Shown: positions 40,766-53,405, numbered from the stretch's first letter. The stretch: DNA of 64,000 nucleotides from Struthio camelus (GCF_040807025.1 NC_090942.1:179751247-179815246), one strand, 5' to 3'. Numbers and translations are program-made. Notes: a model not told the origin generated them from the letters alone.

Positions 40766-41699
40766 TAAAGGATTTTTAAAGTGATATAACATGAAAGTCA
40801 CATCAACAGTTGAAGACTGCAAAACAAAAAAGGAAGTCTTTGAAAGTTAAATGTCAAGACAAACCGCATATGCAGTATTTCAATGGATGGAGGGGATACT
40901 CTGTGCAAAGACTTCAGAAACATCAGTTTTTTTGTGATCTCTGTATACATCCAATATTCATTATGATATGAATGCTTATCATCTATTATAAGCAGAGAGA
41001 AAAAAAAAGGAAGAGGGAGGAGAGATAAACAAAAATCAATGGTAAAACTACAGTGGTTTCCTCTGCCTTCAGTCATCAATAAGTTGGATGATTAGGGTAA
41101 TAATGATCTAGGTTTCCTCTGTACTCCAGAGGCATACTAATCTCATAGTGCTTAGCTATGTAGGATGAGTTGTCCCTCAGGAGGGGTCTTTTTTCTCCAC
41201 AGAGAGAGGAGGAGAGAGGAGTTGAGTTTGACTGCTCACGTTTAGGCACCCTTTGCTGTTCCCTAGGGAAGTCAAGACATCTATGTAAGAAGGGTAGAAA
41301 TGAAAAAAGACCTATGGGAGATGCATATACCTCTGGAGCAGCAGCTGAAGACTAGACAGGATAATGGGAGTCTCAAATTGTACCAGACACCTATGTTTAG
41401 CCAACTGAGATCCACCCCGCAGTATTTTAATTCTTTCTTCCTATTTTTTTTTCCCCCAGAGCAGACAATGGCCCTTAATTCAGCTGCACGCTCCTCAGAG
41501 ATGTCAGTGCCATTTGTGATCCCTGGAGATGTCAAGGGCGTCTGCACAGGGCTGACTCGTATGACAGGGCTTATGGGAAAATTGCGTTTTTCTGCAGTGG
41601 CAGATAGAGATCAGCCAGGATATCCGGGTACCTTTAAGGGCATTGGTACTTCTGTGTAGGCAGCTGGACAGAGCCCAGTGGAATCTGGAGAGCTATTTA

Positions 41700-41830
41700 T
41701 CTAAAGTAGGCACCTATGACTTGATTCAGCGGCGTATGTGTAGGCATTCAGTGCCATCTGAAATACCCTATGGTATTCCACTTGACCTGAGGCTGCTGAT
41801 TCAGAACAGAGCACATTTCCTTTACGGTTT
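41700..41830. repeat. Dispersed repeat, copy A
   Basis: The segment from 41751 (GTGCCATCTGAAATACCCTA, continuing TGGTATTCCACTTGACCTGAGG) recurs diverged at 48782. The shared 14-mer GTGCCATCTGAAAT and the extended similarity after it indicate two copies of one interspersed family. The surrounding 41170-41890 is somewhat GC-richer and may all belong to the same element. Family not identified; an old LTR or DNA transposon relic is likely. Confidence 0.4.
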
Positions 41831-42689
41831 TGTTCTGTTTGACACAGATCTTTCTGGTATCTTTAAGATGTTTCAAGGGACATGAGACAGCAAAATTCAG
41901 ATGACTGAATGGAATCCTTAAAACTCTTTGGCTTAAGTGCTCACCAGGTTACACTGATCACTTTAATAAGCTCTTTATTGACTCTAATGGGACCTTAAAA
42001 GTCTGGCTTATATGTGTACATCTACATTAAAGCACCTACATTTTGGGTTCAACAGTCTGAAGCTGTATTCCATCCCATTGTAAACACAGGCATCTAAAAC
42101 TTTCTGAGATGCCATAGGTTATCTGAGACTTTCATATGTAAAGACAAAGAAAATAGGGGAAAATTGCACCTTTCCAGCAATTATAGTTCAGATGGGATAC
42201 CCTAGAATGTCTTAAACAGCAGAAAATAGTCTTTATTCCGGTAACTAAAATCAGTGTCGAATGCTGAGTAACATAAATTTCAGCATAATTTTCTCTGAGG
42301 CCAGGATTTTACGATAGTTTGTGAGAGGTTCTTGATATATATTATTAAACTAGAAAAGTATTTTACAAAGCATGTATGTAATAATAGTCCTTATAATCAT
42401 CCCATTAATAGTTACCATCTTCACATCACTTTAAAGTTAAAAAATTGTCTACCTACGCTCAAAACTTTGAGTTAACATTCCATGCATTCAAACAGCTGAA
42501 TTTGTTTTGTGCTGTATTTATATGATTAATAATTTAGAAGATTATTATTTTGTTTACCTTTGTTGTTGTCACTGCATTCTTTGTTGTGGATAAATGTTTT
42601 GGGGTAATTTTGTCTTTTGAGTATCATAAACAGTAACAAATGCTTTTTGATTCACTTACAAATTATAAGAGAAGAGCCATGAAATTTTC

Positions 42690-43010
42690 CTAACCTTTTC
42701 TGCAGCTCAATAAATCACAAACAGACAAGAAAGTTAAGCACTGCTTCAGTGGAAAATCAGCAGACAGATGTAGCACACATTCCCCTCAAAATAATTCAGA
42801 ACCTGTTCCAATTTATCAAATGCCTACTTTATCTGTCAAAACAATGTCCTTTCTCAAATAAAGGGCATTGTTTCTGCAGCAAGAAAAAGGTTCTGATGTA
42901 TTGTTATCTGCAAATGGATGGTGGAATAATGGAACAACAGGCAGTGTTTCAAGCTAAGAGATCAAAGGGCAGAATATATTACTATTCTTGTTAAAATAAA
43001 TTAGGTTAAA
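42690..43010. promoter_or_regulatory. Candidate conserved non-coding element with SOX-like inverted pair
   Basis: This block of unique, non-repetitive sequence looks like a regulatory element. Its core at 42839-42873 is an inverted repeat, AAACAATGTCCTTT, then CTCAAAT, then AAAGGGCATTGTTT. The arms present two head-to-head AACAATG (SOX HMG-box type) sites around a 7-bp spacer. Paired SOX motifs of this sort are known as dimer sites in vertebrate enhancers. AT-rich homeodomain-like and TTATCTGTC-type motifs lie close by. Conservation cannot be assessed from one sequence. Confidence 0.3.
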
Positions 43011-44329
43011 ATCATAATTTCAGTAAAGACATTTATAGCCTTAAACAATTTCTGTTTTTTACAGATCTGCAGAAACAATAAGATTTGATGCATTTCTTCC
43101 CATTATGAAAACTTTAGATTTCAGTGAAACCAAGATTTACAGAGCTGTAATGTACATTAGCCAGCATCCTGTGCTGACATTACACTATCTTACATTTACA
43201 GAGGAAATATTTTGTGATTATGATTCAATTTTTATCTATCATCATACTATAAACAAATTATAGATTTATAGATTTCTATAAGAAAAAAATATTAATTCGG
43301 AATCTTCCAACGTCAGTTTACTCTGTAAGTGTTACATGAGGTGTTATAATACTAAACCAAAAATTTAATCAGAGTCCTCCTTAAGATTATCCACCCTTTC
43401 CGAATGTCACTAGCATAATTAATTTATGAAAAGGACAGTTTTAAAGCCTTGTCCTCTTCAGTGTAAACTGGAAAACAAACAAACAAAAATAATAGTAATA
43501 ATCAACTAACAGAAATAGCCATGGAGTTTTAAGTAGCAAATCTGCACTATCAAATCTGGTTCCATTACCAAGTCAGCGCAATGCTCGGATACTTTCTTTA
43601 ACCTCAGCATGTCAGACATTTATGATGATTCCTGCAGCCAGCTTGATCCTGAGCTGAACTGTGACAACTTTGCACTGATGTATCTGTCTCCTCCATGATT
43701 GCATGTGGCTCTTTCTTTCTTATATTCTTCCATTTTTCAATTCTTTTATGTAACTATGACCTCTGTCAGTTATTAGGGTTTTTTTTTTTCCTCATGATAC
43801 ATCTTTAATATCATGGATTCTTCTAAGAACATGCAACTGAATCAATTGCTTTAGAAATGCATTCATTTATGATCAGCTAATGACAGCTTCAAAAGTTAGA
43901 ATTATTCACAGAATCACATTCCCTTTTTAAGTAATAATTTACATCTTACTTTTCACAGATATAAAAAATAGGGTCTCAATCATTTTATTAAATGAAGCTC
44001 CGTAATCAGAATCATGGCAAAACACAAGAAAATATTTTGCTAGATATTATTTGATCAGAAGGTCCAATTCTTTTCTCCAATTACACTAGCTTTTTCTTCA
44101 GTGACATTCCAGTGCAAGACAAAAACTAGGTCCAGTATCTAGAAATTCATGACATCACTAAAGCTCAGTTATGTTAGCTCTAATTCAGCTGCATAATTGT
44201 TTGTATTGTAAATAGTCCAACTGAAATCAATTAGTCCTCATATAACACAGTACGGCTGATGAGGAATTCTGGAATTGTCCTCATTAGGAGCAAGCTAATT
44301 CAGAAAATTTAGTAATATCCAAAAGAGGT

Positions 44330-44720
44330 TTGGCCAGTGCAAAACCTTAACTACAGTCATGAAAAATTGCTGCATCCCCAGCTGCACATCACCAGCCCCT
44401 TGCTAGGGGCAACTTCACACACATTTTTGCTAATAGAAATCCGTGAGAGCACTCTCTCCTCTGTGGCAGGCTACCTGGAACAGTTTAAATGAGATATCTG
44501 CACTAATATAAGTGATTTTCCTGCAATGAATTAGGGAATGCTGATGTTAACAATGCCAGTGGCTGAAATGCTGCAGAATGACTGCCAGCTAGTGGGTAGT
44601 GAGAAGCAACTGAGAGCTGAAAATATCCTCCCCAGCACAGCCCGAATGAGAAGGGATTGTGTATTTGTCTCAAAGATGTGGACGATTAGGCTGGCACATG
44701 CAGACTGAAACTCAGTAAGA
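44330..44720. promoter_or_regulatory. Candidate conserved non-coding block
   Basis: About 390 bp of unique sequence with higher GC and complexity than its surroundings and no recognisable repeat. It holds a perfect 6-bp hairpin, GCCCCT-TGCT-AGGGGC, at 44395-44410. No open frame of note crosses it. A regulatory element is one reading; an unrecognised old repeat is another. Confidence 0.2.
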
Positions 44721-45527
44721 AAGATTCACAGATATTATTTCATTGCCTTTTGCTGCTGGAACTCAGAAGAGCACCAGCTTGTCCTAACCATGCAGTGCAG
44801 ACCTCTTTACCAGATTAATCAGAACAAATCAAAATCAACAAATAAAGAATTCTGCTAGCAGAGCAAATCTACTCTAAAATTCTGAGGGAGATCGATAAAC
44901 ACATTGCATTAGCAAATATTCAAGAGTCACTCCAAAATCTTCATTCCATCTATTTTTCAAGTAGTTAAGAGTAGTTCCCATCATTTTACGAACATAGAGC
45001 AGAACACAATTTCAAGTGAGTCTTCTTAAGGACTTATGAGGAGATATATTTTTTGACTGATATTTACACTTAGGAAAGTGATAAAAAGCTAGAAATGGTA
45101 CAAATGTCATTTTATTTTAATAAAGATATCCTGTGGCTATTGACAAAAGAAAATGGTTATTAAATAAAGATTAATGAGGAAATGAATTAAGTTCAAAGAA
45201 TGTAAAGATAAAATAAAAATGTATCTGGAGGAAAAATAATTCTTTCTGTTTAAGATATTCTTAATCAAAACCAGGCACAAAACCTAAATTGAAATAGTTA
45301 ATTAGGACCCAGGCCTAAATCCCTGGGCAACTGAAATGCCAGCTGAAATTACTGAGAGTTTCAGATGCACAGACAATTAGAAATAGGATAGCGGTACAGA
45401 TCCGAGATCAGTACAGTTCCTACACAGGACCAGAATCTCTTGAAGTCTGACTTCTTTGATTTGCTCTGGAAACAAGCTGGAAGCACAGAGACCATCCACA
45501 TTGAATATTGTCCATATGTACCATGTG

Positions 45528-45590
45528 AAACCAAAGTCAGTAGAGATACATCAGTGTAAATGGCTGGTGAAGAGTAAATACTTTGCCATA
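45528..45590. repeat. Sauropsid palindromic repeat relic
   Basis: CCAAAGTCAGTAGAGATACA followed by TCAGTGTAAATGGCTGGTGA. This matches one arm (GAAGTCAATGGAGTTACACC, AGTGTAAATCTGGTGTGA) of the family also seen at about 47172. Confidence 0.35.
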
Positions 45591-47171
45591 ATTCTCTTCA
45601 GAGCTGCATCCCTGGCTTTCCCTAAGATTCATTTGTGATGCTGAGAAAGCATATTAGGACCATGTTAACATCAGCGTCTGCTGCCTTGCCCATTACATGC
45701 TCACTCCCTTATACGAAACAAGTGTAAAAATGCTGCTACCAATGAATGGATAGTTCTGATGTGATAGCATATTTCACACGGAAAATGACATGGCAGTGCA
45801 CAGGAGAGTGAGAATTAAATATTCTGTATTTAGGACATGCAAATTATCCCATGTCAACTGAAAAATGTCCAAAAAATATATTTTCTATCTATGGAACACT
45901 TTCAGATTTGCATTTCCATCAGGACATTTTGAATAATGAAATCACACAACATTTTTGATTTTGTGCTATTTCTTCACTTTTAACTACATCTTTCTTTCGT
46001 TTAATGAGGGAAGAATTTTCTCGCTAGTAATTCAGAAAGGTATTGTATAAGCAACAGTGACGCAAAATAGTTTTTTTGTTTAAGTAACAATTTTTAAATA
46101 AAAGTGATCAAGACGATAAACAATACTTTCTGTGTGAGAATAAAAGTTGATAGAAAAAAAAGAGGATAGAAAAATACAAAAGATTGCATTCTTAAGGAAG
46201 TTAAAGAATTCAGGAAATGTTTTATTCACTGATAGCCAAAAAAACAGGATCTTGATTTTTTTTCAGTATGAAGTAATGGAAGAGTAAAATAAATGATATA
46301 CAACTGATTTGACAAAGTTCTTCCTAACTGTAATAAAATTTCACAAGGTGGTCAAAAACCACATTGTTATCAACTCTTTCCACCAATATGATTCTGCTCA
46401 ATTATCATTTTTACTCTGAAAGCTTGATTCAGTTTTTGCAGAGGTGAAAGGAAAATGAAGCCACGTGTGTCCGTCTCTGCTTTTGAAAAAAAGTGGTTTG
46501 TGGTTCATATTTTCATCATCTTGTAACAGAAATTCATGTGAAGTGGGGTATGAAACTGAACAGATATATCATTTCCTTATTTTCCACTTGATATTCAGAT
46601 GTTGATCTCTTAATTAGGAAAAGAAAGAGGAAGGCAGTTTAATCTGGCATCTGAGGAAAATCACTTACAAAAATATAAAGACCTGCATGTAGTTACTAAT
46701 TTAGGAGTTAACTAATATTTGCTTGGACACTTAGGCTTAAGAAATCTTGATTCCCTTTTACTAAGAAGCTTTATAAAGGTGACCACAAATGGAACTCCTT
46801 TTCCATGTATCATTCAGCTGAAAAAGATAAACCAACGCATTTTGTTTAAATTTCAACAAATTATGTTGATTCTTGTAGTGTGTACTATCAAATTAAATTG
46901 CTGCATACCATATTTCTCTCCAAAGTCAGAATTAATTGTGGCATTGAGTAGATTCTTAAACATACAGTAAAAATGACAATTTTAAAATGAAATATTTCAT
47001 GCTTAATTAAAAAAGGTTATGAATAGCTTCCCATTTGAACTGTTTTACGGTTTTTCATCATTTGATATAAAAATCAAAACATGGAAATACAGGCTCTGGA
47101 TCTTCCAGTCTAACGGACAGCTTACAATGAAGGGAACTTTGAATATCCCCTTAGAGATTTCAGCAATGATT

Positions 47172-47268
47172 TTCCACTCCATTACACCAATTTCATCCTG
47201 GGGTAGGTCCATTGATGTCAATGGTGTTACATCAGCTTAAAAACAGTATGACAGAATAGAAGATCAAG
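47172..47268. repeat. Sauropsid palindromic repeat relic
   Basis: CTCCATTACACCAATTTCAT followed by CCTGGGGTAGGTCCATTGA and TGTCAATGGTGTTACATCAG. This resembles the self-complementary motif (ACTCCATTGAAGTCAATGGAG flanked by TTACACCAGTGTAAAT) that recurs in bird, turtle and crocodile genomes. I cannot name the family with certainty. Confidence 0.45.
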
Positions 47269-47989
47269 GTTATTCAAGCTCTTATTTATGGTTATGGAAA
47301 ATTACACACATCTGATGTACATGTATATAGCAAGACTCTGTGCTGTTCTGTATTTCTTTGATGATGAAAATGTCCTCATTCATCCTCAAAAAGAAGAAAA
47401 TGGAAGCTGAAACATAACAGGTATTTACCAACCAAACAGACAGAGGCATAGACAGCAAATGCTGGTTATAAAATAACCACGCAAGCTGACAACAGCTCAG
47501 CTACACTAAATTTAAATGTGAGAAAAGTTTGTATAGACAGAATTATCAGAAAACAAAGAAGTCCCCAGAAACTATAAATTAGGGAACTGATAGTTTTGGA
47601 GTTGTATCCACTCCTGCATTATCTTAATATTTTATTTTTATTTATTTTATGTTTCCAGAAATGTAACCAGACTCATTATTGAAAATTTCTAAAACATGTT
47701 GCTCTTAACACAATAGCCACATAAGTAAAAATGTTGTCATAGTAATAACATGGATTCCAAAGAATAAACCCCTGTCAAGACTATACAAATCGGTCTAACT
47801 GGCTGAATCTTCGCTATAGCTGATACAGTGCACTTGAGCCCAATTTTAAGCCCCGGGCACCTGCATTATGTAGTCCTGGCCATATAGAGCACCCAATTGC
47901 AAGCTGTTTAAAAATCTCATCCACCCTGTGGCAAATCAGAGACTTCTATGACAAACCCTTGATTCTTTGCAGATAAACAATAGCATATC

Positions 47990-48450
47990 TCTTTTTCTTT
48001 CAGATAATTTATCTAATTTACTAAAATCTTTTTGAATTCTCATTCTCAAAGCTTCCAACCTTTCCTCTGCATCTTAGTATCATCTATAAAGTAAGAATTA
48101 ATAAGAATATGTGCTATTTAACTGTTAAAATCAATAATAGAAATTTGGAATAGACCTAGGTCAGTCTCTTCTCGACACAGTTTCCCAGTATGATTGTGAT
48201 CCACTGGTTAATACTTTTTAAGTAGTTTTCTAACCAGTTAAGTACATTACTTCCACAACTTTTTAATCTCAGTCATTTATGTATACTTGCCATCAGAAAA
48301 TGTAACATGAGATCATGTCAACAGCTCAAAATGCAGGGTATCCACTGCTTCTCCCTTCTCTGCAAAACCTGCTCTCTTGGAAAAACAGAACGTTATGTTG
48401 TTTTAACTTAAATCTGTGGGTTGCTCCTTGTTGCCTTAATGCAATGATGA
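47990..48450 (-). mobile_element. Ancient CR1-type LINE reverse transcriptase fragment, antisense
   Basis: The plus strand reads like the complement of a CR1-family reverse transcriptase gene. Landmarks in order are: TTTTTGAATTCTCATTCTCA (48030), TTAGTATCATCTATAAA (48074), CAGTTTCCCAGTATGATTGT (48178), TTTTCTAACCAGTTAAGTAC (48225), AACATGAGATCATGTCAACA (48303) and ATCCACTGCTTCTCCC (48340). On the minus strand these correspond to the stretch from the D-F-S-K-A-F-D-like motif through S-H-D and the N-W-L region to the F-A-D-D-like end. It is highly diverged and interrupted by stops, with no intact frame. It probably predates the copy at 6425. Confidence 0.7.
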
Positions 48451-48689
48451 TTTTGTATGTCGCTTTATTTCTATTGTGACTGTATCCAAATGTTCCAGTC
48501 AGTCTCTGAGTCTTACTTTTACAAGGAATTGCGTGTAAAACCAGGGATAACGTTACAAGGAATTGTTAAGCGTACATGCAGGAGTACTCACTGCAGTGTT
48601 ACTAAGCACACAAGCTGTGATATTTTTCTGTGGAATACTTTGAGGAACAACGGACAGTGTGAAATCTAGGAGTGATTTTTTGTTAAAGC

Positions 48690-49000
48690 CTCAGCTCTCA
48701 TCCCCTAAATTCAGGGGCTACAGTATAGATTTCTAGATATCAGCAGGCAGTCCAATTAATCTGCCTAACCATAACTGTATAGTGCCATCTGAAATGTCCT
48801 AAGGTATCCACAACTGACCTTCAGCCTCAGAAGGACATATACTTCCAGAGGGTCTTCTGTCATAACTGCCTATCCCATGAAGAAGTCTTGATAGGCTTGA
48901 ACATACCAAGTAGCACCAGGTATTAAGCAATTGAATACTACCTCTACTGAGTATAATGGAGCTTGGACAACTAGATCACCTGTAGACCTATATTGTAAAT
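48690..49000. repeat. Dispersed repeat, copy B
   Basis: From 48782 it reads GTGCCATCTGAAATGTCCTA, continuing AGGTATCC..ACTGACCTTCAGCCTCAGAA, similar in the same orientation to 41751. It lies directly after the antisense CR1 relic, so nested or adjacent insertions are possible. A small CCCCT-AAATTC-AGGGG hairpin sits near 48705. Confidence 0.4.
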
Positions 49001-51439
49001 ATCACATTTAGGATTTTTGAATCTGAGCTTGAATGCCAATCAAACTTTCAAATTAATTTAGCTGACATTTCAAAAATTAACTTTAAAATATTATTGGAAA
49101 TACAATAGGCCTATATGTATGTATGTACAGCAGGCCAAAACTTAAATATGATGATGTAACTTACAAAAGAGGAGGAAAAAAAAAATTGATACAGGAAAGA
49201 ATGACAGAAGACCATAACAAAGAACTTGAATATAAAAATACATATGTAAATTAAAAAGTCCCTTTACGACTATTTTTTGCATTCCCTGTGGAAACTTTTC
49301 ATGTAATGCAAATCATTTATAAATTGTTATTGAAGAAAATTCTCTTCCAAAACATGTATATTTAATTCTTAAATTACTGAATAGCCATATGATGTTTCAA
49401 AACCAAAAACTGATGCGCTATAAATAATCCAACGTGCCGGATATCTTCCAGGGAAAAGCAGCTCTGCTCTGTGCCAAATAGGAAACAGACTGTAGCAACA
49501 GAGTAGGGTGCCACAAGATGATATCCCATTTCTCCCCTACACGGAGGTAGAATAAATCAGATAAGAGCCTCTATCGGGTCTTTCATCTTAACTATCTTAG
49601 AAAATTATTTTAGGATGAACTGAGTCACCTTCTGGAAATGTCTGTCTGTCTTCTTTGATGTAGAAGGAGACTAGCCAAGTATCTTGAGCTAACCGCTAAC
49701 ATTCAGATGCCTAGAGTTAAGTGAGATGAATCCCATCCTGTATTTCCACTATGTCAAATATTTGGTAGAGTTTTAATCGTCTTGTACTTTAAATGTTGAA
49801 TCATTGGAGTAACAGTTGCTTACCATAAAACAACTTCAGTGCTTCCTGGATTAGTTCATGGCACAGCTTTTTTTGTCAGTGATATATCAACATTTAACAA
49901 GCCCTTTCCAAAAGTATTTGTCTTAGTTAGTAGTTTAACATTCCCAGAAGGTGGAGTTTTTGGTTTTTTTTTATTTGTGTTGTTGGCCAGCTGGGAACAT
50001 GGGGAAAACAATATTTTGAACATAATTTTTCAATGAAGAGAAGATTGTGTATCTCATTCTAAAAACAGATGTTTTCTATGGATAGTATCCCAACAGAGGA
50101 TCTTTTCAGTGAGGAATAATTTTTTTTTCTTTAGTTCTCACATGCCTTTTTGGGGAACTGAATGACTTGTTCTCTCCCCGAGAAATAGGCCTTACCAAAC
50201 AGTATGTCTGCTTTCAATATTCTTTTCTTCCATTCTTCCTTTTAATGGATTTTAAAAACTTAAAAACGAAAATCTGTCATGATAAACTTGTTTCAGATTG
50301 AGCAAGGCATTTTGTTCAACCACAGAATTAAAATATTTCTGATTAAGTAAAATTATTTGATCCCAAATTAATATTTTTATTTCATGAAGAAAACATGCAG
50401 AATTTATGTAAGGTTAAACCAAAATAAAGATTTCATTATTTTTTCCCCAGATCCATGAAAGTTTGTGCACAGTCCTTCTCAGCAAGGTTTTTTTCTTAAC
50501 TGCTTTGCTTCATTATTACTTTTATTGGGATTCACTTGCTACCAGCTGCTTCCCATAGCTACTAGGAAGGTTGGCCATCTTGAAACTGTCTTAGCCTCAT
50601 TCTGTGATCATTCTTTGTCTTGGAAATAGTTGGTCATGTTAATGGATGAGAGTCAAGGTACAGACTATGTCCCTGATGATTCATAAGGTCCTTTCGTTGG
50701 TATAGGTATCCTCTGACAGCTGAATGTCTCCTGATTTCACTGTGAGGATCCAAAAGGCAGAGTAGATCTCAGGATCCCAACAGTTTATGGAAGGTGGGGG
50801 TATGACTACCTTGCAGTTACCACTGCTTAAATGGCGATACAGAGGGGCAAATAGATCAATTCAGTCAACCTTTTCTCTTTCTTTGTGAATTTTCAGAATA
50901 GGTAATTGGAGACAGCGTTTTCCATATTTTGCTCAGAACTGAAGGAAAGACAAATAACCCTTAGTGGTTTCAGGAGCAGATGTCCTTATTCTTTCAGTGT
51001 GGATAGGAGAACATTTTACAGTCGTCATCCCAAAAGTAACTGATCTTTCCTGTAATGGAGCAAAACCAATATCGAGTAGCCAAATTCGGATTGTTTCTCA
51101 AGGTAACAGCAGGAAACTAAAAATTATATGAAATGGTTAATGCTCAGTTGGGGCTCAAGTTAATAACTTGCAGAACTGTAAGCTCAGATTTATTTTTCAA
51201 AATGTTACAAAAATTACTTTAAGTGCACATACCTCAAAATTAGTTGTGGTGAACTGTAGTAGCCTTATGCGTTTACAAGATACACATAGACGTATGTGTG
51301 TGGATGTCTGTGGTAAGTGTGTGGTATGTATATGATTTTATGTAACATAATTTTAACTTAAAGTATTTTTTATTAGCATATATTTTCATATATAAAATTT
51401 ATTTACATGTAGCTTAGTTTTTTTTTTCTTAAGTTTCCC

Positions 51440-51512
51440 TTGAAATCAATGGGAATAATGCCATTAACTGAATAGAGTATTGGCTAAAATGAATGGGATG
51501 GGATTTGATAAT
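51440..51512. repeat. Short relic with paired CAATGG-type motifs
   Basis: CCCTTGAAATCAATGGGAAT followed by AATGCCATTAACTGAATAGA. This resembles the common sauropsid form in which ATTGAAGTCAATGGGA is followed by CCATTGACTTCAATGG. Other possible short relics lie at 22110-22160, 38528-38575, 41962-42000 and 52312-52375. Confidence 0.35.
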
Positions 51513-52872
51513 TGACAAAATATTTTTTGAAATGAATGCAATTTGATGGCTGGCCTCTCCACATTACAATGACTACTGTTTCAATACAATAGCAATTTAT
51601 TGCCATGAAAATGAACAGGATTTGATAAGTAACATGGCTATTTGAATGCGATAGTTATCAAATACTACTTATTTCACTGGGATGGGTTAGCCGTCTAGCT
51701 CCTGTTGCTTCTGTGGGAATCTATATTTTATTTAATAACATTTATTTGAAGTGAAATCCTTTAGTTGACAAATCTACTCATTTCCTATGTGTATACCTTA
51801 CTTACAGTATCTTTCAAGAAAGATGAAGTAAGTATCAATTCCCTTATGTTTACCAGAATTTGTTAAAATATTATAAGAAACATACTTCAGTTCAGATAGA
51901 CGGAACAAGTCTCCGAAATAGATAAGCACACGACACTAGTTTTCAGGGTTAGATCATGGAGGGTATGGGAAAGATGTTTGCCTGTATTTTAGGCCTGACT
52001 GTCTTATCCATCTGTTGCTAAAATAGAAGAGTTGAAGAGACTTGGCTGCTCTGTGCTGACTCAGAAGATTATGCTGCAGTTCCTGATCCTGAGGCTATTA
52101 AGACAAAATCTGATCCAACAAAATAAAAATGAAAATAAAACTAAACAGATAAACTGTATACCCTTTGGCCTTACACATGTCATATAAGGAAAATGAAGAA
52201 CGTTTTGGGATGGATGCGTTGCTTATTTGGCTTAATGAAACTAGGTGTCTTGTGCTATGTACTAGTGAATCAGGATAATATATCACAAACCTTTGACTGT
52301 GAACAAAGCTGCTGACGTCAATAGGAATATCCTTATTGACTTTGGCAGACTCTGGATACAGCTTACGGATCTCTCATGAGATTCTGCATATTTGAAGGAT
52401 TGGCAGGAACTGTCCTTAGAAGAAAGGCCCAGAAACAGTATTAGCAGAATAGGCAAAAAGAAGGGAATGTGATTCTGTTGGAAGATCTTCCAGTCCATGT
52501 GCATCTCATGTCCCACATGGATTATAAAAAAATATTGCATGCTATTTAATATACATGAATATGAATGACTGTCATATAGTGAAAATAAAGGATCTTGTCC
52601 GACCTCTAAGTTACTCCGAGTAGTTTATAATATACTTTTTTTATTGAGAATATGATTTCAGATGTCACAAAGGACTAATTATACAGCTTGTAAAAGCATC
52701 TTTTCTAAACTTTGTAGTCTTTACTGAATGCTTTTATATTACCAATTTGAAGAGGGCTATTTCTGTTTTGCGGAGATGGTTAATCTTTTGTAAAATGCAT
52801 AACCACTGCAGAAGGAAAGAGCTAAAACCATTGGGTACTTCTTCCAGCAGTGTGCCTTAACTATTAAAATAG

Positions 52873-52918
52873 CTGCTATGCTCTAACTTTTGTGACTGCT
52901 ATGCTCTAACTTTTGTGA
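52873..52918 (+). repeat. Perfect 23-bp tandem duplication
   Basis: CTGCTATGCTCTAACTTTTG plus TGA occurs twice in immediate succession with no differences, so the duplication is recent or under copy correction. Confidence 0.97.
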
Positions 52919-53405
52919 GACTCTCATTTTTGCCTTCAGAGCAATCAACAGAAGTGATGTGATCATCGCGCTTCACATATGCTCCTCCATAATTCCTGCA
53001 CTGGTCGATGGTAGAACACTCTCCTGAGCTGTTAGAACTATTGTTTTGAATTTTCACAGGCTGTGGAGGAAATGAAGCCCCTATCTCTCACTTCTGCTTA
53101 CCAGCAACCTATTGCAAAAATGGTCTTTTTTACTTTCACTCTGCTTCTCCTCCAGGAAATCTGAATAAAGTCATTACTGCTTCTCAGTAGCAAATGTCAT
53201 TTGAGCAAAACTAACAGACTAGGCTCTTGAAGAGACTTTTGAGAAGGGATGTCTAATTGATATAACTCTTAACTAACATGATGTGTTCATTTTGATTAAC
53301 TAATATGAACTATTCTCCAGGCTTACGCAGTAAAAAAATTTTAGATATTTCTTAAGAAAATTGCTATCAGGAAACTTGGGTCATTTTTTAAACATAAATA
53401 AATGA

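Larger units (their letters stand above)
35637..41699. other. No gene seen; unique DNA
   Basis: Mostly non-repetitive. The 37860-38230 interval is evenly composed and repeat-free and could be regulatory. A GCTAGC-TTCG-GCTAGC hairpin lies at 38340-38355. Frames at 41300-41659 and around are in the GC-richer block that may belong to the dispersed repeat and show no known domain. Confidence 0.6.

Noticed and set aside
41300..41659. 119-codon plus-strand frame
   Set aside because: No known domain, and it sits in a block probably belonging to a dispersed repeat. Length is reachable by chance in GC-richer DNA.
42749..42994. 81-codon plus-strand frame
   Set aside because: It runs across the SOX-like inverted repeat; no protein signature and no splice context.
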